Assembly: GCF_000222685.1 (NCBI RefSeq)
Contig: NZ_AFWJ01000257.1
Coordinates: forward strand, 1 to 38,417
Origin: Vibrio nigripulchritudo ATCC 27043
Lineage (GTDB): Bacteria > Pseudomonadota > Gammaproteobacteria > Enterobacterales > Vibrionaceae
Reading direction: 5' to 3'
Length of the DNA stretch: 38,417 nt
The notes below the pieces were generated by a model, which was given only the letters and a program-made list of their open reading frames with translations, was not told the DNA's origin and ran no database searches. The translations under genes were made by a program, and so were the position numbers. Below are positions 1-6,737 of this stretch, one piece after another. Position 1 is the stretch's first letter. Every line of letters begins with the position of its first letter.

Positions 1-603
1 AGGTATGGCTAGCCCGGCTTTTTCGAACGCTTTGGTGTTACAGAACATGGTTTGAGCTTCGGCGGTTACCGCCATGCTGTAGCGTACTTTGTCTGACCAC
101 ACCGGGAATTCGTTTGCCATGGAGAAGATGTCATCGGCGTCGTACCAGCCTGCATCGAACAAGGCGCGATTTGAGTAGTACTCCTCAAGAGGCTCTAACC
201 ATCCTGAGCTGATGAACTGACCAAGTGCATGAACCATCATGACATCAGGTTCTGGCGAACCAGCACCGAGTTTCACGGGCATTTCACCCACATATTCAGT
301 TTCTGACTGTTTCTGCAGCTTGACTTTAATGCCCGTGAGTTTTTCAAACAGAGGAAGAACAGGGGCAATTGATTGTGTCCACGGGTGTTCCATTGCGCCG
401 AGCACGATGGTTTCTCCGGCATGAGCTTTCCAGTCTACGTCTGCGGTCAAAAATTTACTTAACATATGATCATGTGCATCTGCCCACGACATTCCCGGTA
501 GCCCAAAAGCCAGAGCAACACTGGCGGCGGTCGAAGTTTTTAAAAATGTTCTGCGGTCCATACCTTTTGGGTAAAGCCCCATTTTTTTGTTTGAACGATC
601 CAT
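1..603 (-). CDS. ABC transporter extracellular solute-binding protein, sugar type (partial, 3' end outside window)
   Basis: Reading the minus strand from an ATG at 603 gives 201 codons, open to the window edge, so only the N-terminal half is present. An AAGGAAG ribosome binding site lies 7 bases upstream. The N-terminus carries a twin-arginine-like motif, DRRTFLK, at about residues 16-22, followed by a hydrophobic stretch and an ASVALAFGLPGMSWA-like cleavage region, so export by Tat (or Sec) is likely. The mature part (DWKAHAGETIVLGAMEHPW, then LPLFEKLTGIKVKLQ and PDVMMVHALGQFISSGWLEPLEEYY) matches family 1 solute-binding proteins, which capture sugars or polyols in the periplasm for an ABC importer. 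The permease and ATPase genes should lie to the left. The substrate cannot be told from this part. Confidence 0.85.
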   Translation of the reverse strand, partial: MDRSNKKMGLYPKGMDRRTFLKTSTAASVALAFGLPGMSWADAHDHMLSKFLTADVDWKAHAGETIVLGAMEHPWTQSIAPVLPLFEKLTGIKVKLQKQSETEYVGEMPVKLGAGSPEPDVMMVHALGQFISSGWLEPLEEYYSNRALFDAGWYDADDIFSMANEFPVWSDKVRYSMAVTAEAQTMFCNTKAFEKAGLAIP

Positions 604-1551
604 ATTCAATCTTCCTTTTGCTGTTCAACTTTCCTTAAGTTTTTCTCGACTTCGCACCTTAATCAGGTGGAGGTATGTCAATAAGTATTACTTAACAGCT
701 AATAAGTAATACTGTTAATGACAGTTTAATCATTTGTATAAAAAATGATCAATGGACTTAACTCACAAAACCAGAGTTAAAGTAAGGATTTTTAGAAATG
801 AGACGTTGCCAATGTCGTTGGCTATGGACTTTGACTCCAGACCGAATAGCAGTGGTATAGAGCACCGCTCAAGGTAGAAAAATATCGGGAAGGAAAAGAA
901 AGGCACATTATATTCTCAAATTTCCGTCATTTATTGTAAATATATAAATATGTAATGTAATAACATAACAATAATTTCGGATGTCCAAATTAAAGTTTTT
1001 ATTTTTATTATCTATTAATTGAATTATTAGTTTCATTTGTTTGAGATCATTATTCAATTATGACAACTTAATTACATGTTGTATTTTTATTAATAAAAAT
1101 TGAATAAAACGTTTTAGTCTAGAATTATATTCCTTGCTGCCTTTAATGTTACTATTGTTATTAATTCTTATTTTATTTCTTATGATGTTGATTTTTATGA
1201 TTTAAATTTTAGCTGCCAATCTTGTTGTTAATTATGTTTTTAGTGATTTCTTACTGAAATTTAAATCAACAAAGAACAATAATTCTGATTGTCTTGTTGA
1301 TTTAATTATAAGTAATAAATGAGTGGTTATTGTTTATAAATTATTTCACGTAGACATGATTTAACATTTGTATTAATTGTTTGTTTCGATTTTGAATAAT
1401 TGATTTATTCAGAGTTTTTGGGTTTAAGACAGAGATAAGTAATAGAGGCTAAATTGCCCCCTTACTTGCTTATGTCGCCTTTTTAATAAATGGAATTTTG
1501 GTTATTCGTTCAAAACCAATCACTTTTAATAAACAGGAAGAAAGGCTTGAA
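604..1551. other. Long intergenic region, extremely AT-rich from about 900 to 1500
   Basis: This is a 948-base gap between the minus-strand ABC gene and the plus-strand M6 protease, so it holds both divergent promoters. From about 900 to 1500 the sequence is strikingly AT-rich, with many A and T tracts and TTAAT/TAATT repeats, unlike the coding regions on either side. Such tracts are typical of curved DNA and of H-NS-silenced promoters, but that is inference. A 20-codon reading frame with a weak ribosome site (ATG at 798, stop at 858-860) is visible and is not convincing as a gene. No RNA gene or insertion sequence was recognised here. Confidence 0.6.
684..713. promoter_or_regulatory. Inverted repeat upstream of the ABC solute-binding gene (possible operator)
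   Basis: Two perfect 10-base arms, AGTATTACTT (684-693) and AAGTAATACT (704-713), are separated by 10 bases. A second overlapping pair, TAACAG/CTGTTA, lies at about 693-698 and 712-717. The site is 80 bases upstream of the minus-strand start at 603. It could be an operator for a regulator of the sugar transporter. No T-run follows in the minus direction, so a terminator is less likely. The function is inferred from position only. Confidence 0.35.
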
Positions 1552-3870
1552 ATGAGTTCACGTGCATTACCAATAAAAAGTAAATTGGCAGCAGGGGTAT
1601 TGACTTCGCTGCTGCTTGGGCTTTCCACCTCCGCGGTGGCTGGTCCGGTGAAATCACACGGTGTCGACTTTGGTGTCGTTAACCAAGATCGCATGATTTC
1701 GATGTTGAAAAAGACAGGTGTTATTGCAAAAGACGCTAACGAAACCGAATCGGTTAAGGCGTTGTATCAGTATTTGTCTGCTATTCATGTTCAAAAGCCA
1801 GAAGAAGGCGAACTTGCTTCTTATGAAGAGAAGCGTAACAAGAGGCTGCTTGGTCTTATGGGTTCGGAATCTTCCAGCAGCGCAGTTCCGGCATCTATCG
1901 CTCGTGTTCAGGAAGAGAACGCATGGACAGGACCTGTAACTCAGGACAAGGTACTGGCAATTCTCGTCGAGTTCCCTGACTACCCAGCCAACATGGTGAC
2001 GCCGGGTGAAACCTCGAATTACTACGAAGACTACACACCAACGCACTACCAAAATATGTTGTTTGGACGAGATGGTTACGTCGGCAGTAACGGTAATAAC
2101 CTGATTTCTATGGTTCAGTTCTACGAACAGCAGTCAGGTGGTTCCTACACGCAAATAGGTGGCGTGGCTGGTTGGTACAAAGCTAAGCATCCGGCGGCAT
2201 TTTACGGTGCACAACAAGGCACGGCCAGAGATGTAAATGCTCGTGATCTGGTTCGTGAAGCGCTTGTGGCTGCGGCGGCAGATCCTAGTGTAAATCTGGG
2301 TGATTATGACCTGGAAGATCGCTACGACCTGGATGGCGATGGTAACCTGCGTGAGCCAGATGGTCTGGTTGACCACATTATGATCTTCCATTCTGGTGTC
2401 GGTCAGGAAGCTGGGGGCGGTAATCTGGGGTCTGATGCTATTTGGTCTCACCGCTGGAACTTGGGCAAAGTGTTTGCGATTGAGGGTACAACGTCACCAT
2501 TGCCAAACTGGGGTGGCTCAATGGCTGCGTACGACTACACGATTCAGCCGATTGATGCAGCTGCTGGTGTGGCTGCCCATGAATATGGTCACGATCTGGG
2601 GCTGCCTGATGAATACGACACAATCTACGGTGAAGACGAGTGGGGCAGCACGCCTGGTGAGCCTGTTTCTTACTGGTCGATCATGTCTTCTGGTTCATGG
2701 GCGGGTTTGATTCCGGGCACAGAACCAACAGGCTTTAGCCCATGGGCTCGTCAGTTCCTGCAAAATTCACTAGGTGGAAACTGGTTACATGGTAAGACGG
2801 TCGAGTTCGACCAATTGAATACGTCTCCGCAGTCTGTGGTGTTAGATCAGGCTTCTTCCAAAGGCAGCAATCATGATTACTTGCGAATCAATCTGCCGCC
2901 AAAAGTTGTGAAACTGATGGACGTTTTGGGTACTCAGTCTTTTTACTCCCAACGTGGGGACAACCTAAACACCAATATTCAGTTTGATGTTGCTATCCCT
3001 GCTGCGACATCCGCGGCTCTGACGTTCAAAGTGAACTACGACATCGAAGATGAATACGACTTTGGACGAATTCTGGTGAACGGCACTCCAATTGCTGGTG
3101 ACATCACAACGACCTACGATCCGCATGAAATTGGATACGGTATCGGATTTACCGGAGTGTCTGACGGTTGGGTAGACGCAAACTTTGACCTGACAGCCTA
3201 CGCAGGTCAGACCGTGACCATCACGTTTAACTACCTTACAGATGGCGGTTACGTGAAAAATGGTTACTGGTTTGATGAAGTGAAAGTCACTGCTGACGCA
3301 CAGCAGGTTGCTCACTACAATGCAGAGTCAGCGCACCCAGAACTGACGTTTGACGGCATGATCCTGAATGATGGTCGCTTTGAACACGAGCATTACTATC
3401 TGGCGGAATGGCGTCAACATGAAGGCGTTGATAAGGGGCTGGCACACATCAACCGCAACAATCACATCATGACGTTCGATCCGGGTCTGGTACTTTGGTA
3501 TGTCGATACGTCTCACACGGACAACGGTGTGTCTTCTCACCCTGGTGAGGGATGGTTAGGTGTTGTTGATGCTGACCGTAACCCACAATTCTGGAGCGAT
3601 GGCACTCCGGCGACGTCCCGCTATCAGGTACGTGATGCCGCATTCAATACCAAGACAGGTAACCAGATTCATCTTGTCGACCGCAATGGTCTGACTCTGG
3701 ATGATCCATATGTGGTAGCGAACCCAATGTTTGCGGACTGGGAAGATTATTCCAATCCAATCCGTCCAGCGACAGGTCGTTTAACCCCACATTACGGTAT
3801 CGTTCTTCAGGTGGTGGATCAGACGGCTGATGGCAGCAGCGCCACTATCAATATGATGAAGCTGTGGTAA
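1552..3870 (+). CDS. Secreted M6-family (immune inhibitor A/PrtV-like) zinc metalloprotease
   Basis: This encodes a 772-residue secreted peptidase. I chose the ATG at 1552 because AGGAAGAAAGG precedes it and the protein then opens with a clean signal peptide (basic SSRALPIKSK, hydrophobic LAAGVLTSLLLGL, cleavage near STSAVAG). An in-frame TTG at 1498 would spoil this. A propeptide of about 100 residues follows. The zinc site is H343-E-Y-G-H347 followed by DLGLPDEYD, the M6 signature also found in Bacillus InhA and Vibrio cholerae PrtV. The C-terminal half (about 450-770) is a beta-rich InhA-type region containing LTFKVNYDIEDEYDFGRIL and a WFDEVKV strand. PrtV is longer and ends in PKD domains, which I do not see here. 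The likely role is degrading host or environmental proteins outside the cell. It stands alone, downstream of a long AT-rich gap. Confidence 0.93.
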   Translation: MSSRALPIKSKLAAGVLTSLLLGLSTSAVAGPVKSHGVDFGVVNQDRMISMLKKTGVIAKDANETESVKALYQYLSAIHVQKPEEGELASYEEKRNKRLLGLMGSESSSSAVPASIARVQEENAWTGPVTQDKVLAILVEFPDYPANMVTPGETSNYYEDYTPTHYQNMLFGRDGYVGSNGNNLISMVQFYEQQSGGSYTQIGGVAGWYKAKHPAAFYGAQQGTARDVNARDLVREALVAAAADPSVNLGDYDLEDRYDLDGDGNLREPDGLVDHIMIFHSGVGQEAGGGNLGSDAIWSHRWNLGKVFAIEGTTSPLPNWGGSMAAYDYTIQPIDAAAGVAAHEYGHDLGLPDEYDTIYGEDEWGSTPGEPVSYWSIMSSGSWAGLIPGTEPTGFSPWARQFLQNSLGGNWLHGKTVEFDQLNTSPQSVVLDQASSKGSNHDYLRINLPPKVVKLMDVLGTQSFYSQRGDNLNTNIQFDVAIPAATSAALTFKVNYDIEDEYDFGRILVNGTPIAGDITTTYDPHEIGYGIGFTGVSDGWVDANFDLTAYAGQTVTITFNYLTDGGYVKNGYWFDEVKVTADAQQVAHYNAESAHPELTFDGMILNDGRFEHEHYYLAEWRQHEGVDKGLAHINRNNHIMTFDPGLVLWYVDTSHTDNGVSSHPGEGWLGVVDADRNPQFWSDGTPATSRYQVRDAAFNTKTGNQIHLVDRNGLTLDDPYVVANPMFADWEDYSNPIRPATGRLTPHYGIVLQVVDQTADGSSATINMMKLW

Positions 3871-3909
3871 CAAGATAACGCAGTGGTAATAGCTTAACGC
3901 GACAAAAAA

Positions 3910-3935
3910 AGCCCGCTAACTGTGTTTAGCGGGCT
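3910..3935. terminator. Bidirectional rho-independent terminator between the M6 protease and yciU
   Basis: A 10-base-pair stem, AGCCCGCTAA (3910-3919) with TTAGCGGGCT (3926-3935), has a T-rich tail on the plus side and a run of seven A on its left flank (3904-3910). That run reads as a T-run on the minus strand. It can therefore end both the protease transcript and the yeiP-yciU transcript. Confidence 0.9.
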
Positions 3936-3968
3936 TTCTGTATCTAGTGTATGAAGATGAGACGAGGG

Positions 3969-4289
3969 TTAGTCTCTTTTCCAAAGCATGTGACAGAACT
4001 TATGATCCGGGTCTCGGCTAATCAGCATTCGGGCGAATACGTCATCCAGCTCGTCGCTTTCTTCATTAACTAAGCCTATGCGTACTTCGGCGTAAATTTC
4101 TTTATCTACATCGAACCCGACATGTCCGACCCAGTCGTCACCCGTTTCAACCATTTCTGCCGCACCGCGATCTTCAAATTGTGCAGTAAACAGAATTACA
4201 TCTGCGGGTTCAAGGTTATCGGGCGCCATTTCAAGAAAAATATCGTAGGCAGTATCGATGACATCATCAAAAGAAATTAGGTCTGACAT
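3969..4289 (-). CDS. yciU: YciU/HI1450-family double-stranded DNA mimic protein (DUF440)
   Basis: This is a 106-residue, strongly acidic protein. It aligns along its whole length with E. coli YciU as I recall it: AYDIFLEMAPDNLEPADV, FTAQFEDRGAAE, DDWVGHVGFDVD, and the C-terminal DHKFCHMLWKRD. HI1450 of Haemophilus has a charge surface resembling double-stranded DNA and is thought to bind a DNA-binding partner such as an HU-like protein; the partner here is unknown. The start ATG (4287-4289) lies 4 bases after the yeiP stop, so the two genes form an operon and are probably translated together. The bidirectional hairpin at 3910-3935 ends the transcript. Confidence 0.93.
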   Translation of the reverse strand: MSDLISFDDVIDTAYDIFLEMAPDNLEPADVILFTAQFEDRGAAEMVETGDDWVGHVGFDVDKEIYAEVRIGLVNEESDELDDVFARMLISRDPDHKFCHMLWKRD

Positions 4290-4293
4290 AATG

Positions 4294-4860
4294 TTACGCT
4301 CGGTTCATGTATTTACGTTCAGTGGTGTTAACTACCACGCGATCACCAGTAGAAATGTACTCTGGTACCTGAACGGTCAAGCCTGTGGCAAAACGAGCAG
4401 GTTTAGTACGAGCAGAAGCCGAAGCGCCTTTAATGGACGGGTCCGTTTCTTCAATGACCAGTTCAACAGATGAAGGAAGTTCAAGACCTACTGCCTGATC
4501 GTTGACCAGAAGAACCTGCAACCCTTGTGTTTCTTCATTAATGAACAGCAGGTCGTCTTCAATCTCGTCCTGCTTAAAGGTGTACTGAGTGTAATCTTCG
4601 TTATCCATAAAGATGTACTCATCACCGTCTACGTATGAAAACGCAACATTGCGCTTTGTCATGTCCGCAGTATCAACAACGTCGTCAGACTTGTAGCGCT
4701 CATCTACTCGCGCACCATTCGTTAAATCGTTACAACGTAGTTTGTAAATTTTTGCACCGCCACGACCACCTGGAGTCGTGACTTCGATGTCTTTAATCAG
4801 AAGCGTTTTGCCGTTAGAAACAATGGCAAACCCTTTTTTTAATTCGCTAGCCTTTGGCAT
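4294..4860 (-). CDS. yeiP: Elongation factor P-like protein YeiP
   Basis: This is a 188-residue, three-domain OB-type protein of the EF-P/YeiP family, close in length to E. coli YeiP (190). The KOW-like domain begins MPKASELKKGFAIVSNGKTLL. The central domain has FSYVDGDEYIFMDNEDY and the C-terminal domain KGASASARTKPA followed by TGLTVQVPEYISTGD, all typical of YeiP. EF-P binds the ribosome between the P and E sites and rescues stalling at proline-rich stretches. The tip of domain I reads PGGRGGAK, with Arg33 where E. coli EF-P has the modified Lys34, as expected for YeiP rather than EF-P. It is the first gene of the yeiP-yciU operon. The exact cellular role of YeiP is not settled. Confidence 0.95.
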   Translation of the reverse strand: MPKASELKKGFAIVSNGKTLLIKDIEVTTPGGRGGAKIYKLRCNDLTNGARVDERYKSDDVVDTADMTKRNVAFSYVDGDEYIFMDNEDYTQYTFKQDEIEDDLLFINEETQGLQVLLVNDQAVGLELPSSVELVIEETDPSIKGASASARTKPARFATGLTVQVPEYISTGDRVVVNTTERKYMNRA

Positions 4861-5131
4861 GTCTATTTCCTAAATGTTTTGGTACTCAAGCGCGTTGCCA
4901 CATCTCTGGCAATTGCTTGGTTTTCAGGCTGAAACTAGCATGAAACCTTATAGGCTAACAACTGCCAAGCGCCTTTCTGCAGGTTTGAATGCTTATATTT
5001 TTGGCATTAGTCTAAGCCAACTCGCAACCCATGTTTACTTTGCTGAGCCATATGAGGAAAACTGCCTGAATCGAAAGGGGATTTCATTCACCGGAACCAT
5101 GGTCTTAATTTGTATCCCCACACTTGATCGA

Positions 5132-5965
5132 ATGGAAATGCTGGGCGAATATATACTGGAGTCTAAAATTCGGAATATTCTTTTGAACACAACCACTTCT
5201 CTGCCCGTTATTGACCCTAAAGACGCATTCCAGCCTGATTTTCAACCGGTCATCGACGAAGTTCTCGGCTTTCTCACACGTGGATTAACCTCCAATCTTC
5301 ACAGCGTATATGTCTTTGGCAGCGTTGCACGAAAAACAGCTAGGGTAGGGCATTCTAATCTGGATATTGTTGTCGTTACTCAACGTCCGCTTTCCGACAA
5401 AGAGCACACCATTGTAAAAACCATTAAGTGGCGTTTCTCAAAACAATACAACCACCTGATAACAGGCATTCAGTTTCAGTTTGGCACTATGCCTGAAATT
5501 CTCAGCCTTGATGGGATTTTTACCTGGGGCTTTATGCTCCGTCACTGCTGTGTTTGTGTTCATGGGGAAGATTTATCTCAGAGCTTCGGAGATTTTGAAC
5601 CCAGTTGGGAAATTGCCAAGCACTGGAATATGGATGTTGGTGATTGGGTCACGCTCTATAGAGATAAGATTGCTAAGTCGCATTCGGATACCGAAACACG
5701 CTACCTGCAAAAGATCATTGCCAAGAAACTGCTCAGAGCCAGCTATTCGCTGATCATGTACAAGGATAAGCAGTGGATTGAAAACCCGGTGGAGTGTGGG
5801 AAACACTTTTTGCGTTTTTATCCCAAGAAAAAGGTTGAGGTACAAAGACTGGTTATCTTGCTTCAGGGTAAACCCGTTCCCAAGCGATCGATAATTGGTA
5901 TTTTGGATGGATTCGGCAAGTGGCTGGTTAAAGCCTACGATAAAACCGAATTCAGAATTGGTTAA
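5132..5965 (+). CDS. Nucleotidyltransferase-fold protein with degenerate catalytic motif
   Basis: This is about 277 residues from the ATG at 5132. The frame is open back to 4874, but the upstream part does not look like protein, and none of the starts has a strong ribosome site, so the start is uncertain. Residues about 58-85 (SVYVFGSVARKTARVGHSNL, then DIVVV) match the MNT/Pol-beta nucleotidyltransferase signature G-S-x(9-13)-D-x-D, with Gly63-Ser64. The first metal-binding Asp is replaced by Asn76 (HSNLD), leaving only Asp78 plus a possible later acid. The C-terminal half is helical and basic (AKKLLRASYSLIMYKDKQW, FYPKKKVEV). Similar stand-alone proteins occur in vibrios and their substrate is unknown. 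There is no HEPN partner or toxin-antitoxin gene beside it. A strong terminator follows. Confidence 0.7.
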   Translation: MEMLGEYILESKIRNILLNTTTSLPVIDPKDAFQPDFQPVIDEVLGFLTRGLTSNLHSVYVFGSVARKTARVGHSNLDIVVVTQRPLSDKEHTIVKTIKWRFSKQYNHLITGIQFQFGTMPEILSLDGIFTWGFMLRHCCVCVHGEDLSQSFGDFEPSWEIAKHWNMDVGDWVTLYRDKIAKSHSDTETRYLQKIIAKKLLRASYSLIMYKDKQWIENPVECGKHFLRFYPKKKVEVQRLVILLQGKPVPKRSIIGILDGFGKWLVKAYDKTEFRIG

Positions 5966-5972
5966 AGCAAAG

Positions 5973-5999
5973 ACGCCACTCCTCGGAGTGGCGTTTTAG
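5973..5999 (+). terminator. Rho-independent terminator after the nucleotidyltransferase-fold gene
   Basis: A GC-rich hairpin, ACGCCACTCC (5973-5982) with GGAGTGGCGT (5985-5994), is followed by TTTAGC. It starts 8 bases after the stop codon. It lies just beyond the end of the convergent pilin gene and may also work on the minus strand, where the tail is weaker. Confidence 0.88.
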
Positions 6000-6007
6000 C
6001 TTCTAAG

Positions 6008-6538
6008 TTAGCAACCTTTGAAATTCGACTTTGTTCGGTAGCTCTGGTGAGCTGGCTTAGATGAGATTTCTATGTAGCAATTGTTTTCACGTATGACTTC
6101 TGGAGTCATATCCGATATTTTTTCTCCGTCCATTTTATGATGCCAGAAGATTACGGATTTCACTTTATCATCTTCGTCACCGGTGCCTTCCTTAAAGCCA
6201 TTTTCATTTTTGTTTTTGGTCGTGACATTTTTGTAGGCGAGTTTCGTACTCATTGCTCTGTCTAAGTTTTTTGCGTCTAGGTAAGGCATTAAACCTGATA
6301 GCTTGAACTCTTTGCCATTAAAACGTATTACGCTGTTCTTTTCTTTTTTCTCCAGCATCGCCTGTCCGGTAATATTCTTCGCAGCAGAATTCCAGGCCGT
6401 TTCAGCAGATATTAATGTTTCTCTTTTTGCATGAGAACTTACCTCAGTAAACTTAGGTAACGCAGCGGCAGAAAGAATTCCCATGATAGCGACAACAATG
6501 ACCAGTTCGATGAGTGAGAAACCGTTTTGGCGGCTCAT
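6008..6538 (-). CDS. Type IV pilin-like prepilin (orphan)
   Basis: This is a 176-residue protein with a textbook class III signal: a short charged leader MSRQNG, predicted cleavage between Gly6 and Phe7, Glu at mature position 5, and the hydrophobic helix FSLIELVIVVAIMGILSAAA ending in LPKF. Prepilin peptidase PilD would cut and N-methylate it, and the helix would anchor it in the inner membrane or pack into a pilus or pseudopilus. Two cysteines, Cys154 and Cys176 at the extreme C-terminus, could form the D-loop disulfide of type IVa pilins. The middle is unusually rich in Lys and Glu (about residues 63-125). No other pilus or type II secretion gene is near, so which machine uses it is unknown. 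MSHA, PilA-like minor pilin and GspH-like roles are all possible. Confidence 0.85.
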   Translation of the reverse strand: MSRQNGFSLIELVIVVAIMGILSAAALPKFTEVSSHAKRETLISAETAWNSAAKNITGQAMLEKKEKNSVIRFNGKEFKLSGLMPYLDAKNLDRAMSTKLAYKNVTTKNKNENGFKEGTGDEDDKVKSVIFWHHKMDGEKISDMTPEVIRENNCYIEISSKPAHQSYRTKSNFKGC

Positions 6539-6737
6539 ATTAAATTACTCCAGCAGTGTGTGATTAGAATGCGTGCAAAGCATATTGTTTTACGTAATAC
6601 CTTGTCAATATAAATTTAATGTAAAACCTTTTTGTGAAGTTATGAGAACGCTTGATGTTTCAGGAGAAGCTCGGAGCGTCTCAACTTCGGGAAAGCGTTG
6701 CTACATTGCCATGTGCTAATGTTAATTGAGGTAGATT

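Noticed and set aside
798-860. 20-codon frame MRRCQCRWLWTLTPDRIAVV
   Set aside because: The ribosome site is too far upstream and the composition is odd; there is no conserved neighbour it could control as a leader.
4874-5131. N-terminal extension of the nucleotidyltransferase-fold protein
   Set aside because: The translated segment has no family similarity and overlaps the yeiP promoter region; a later ATG gives a more usual length.
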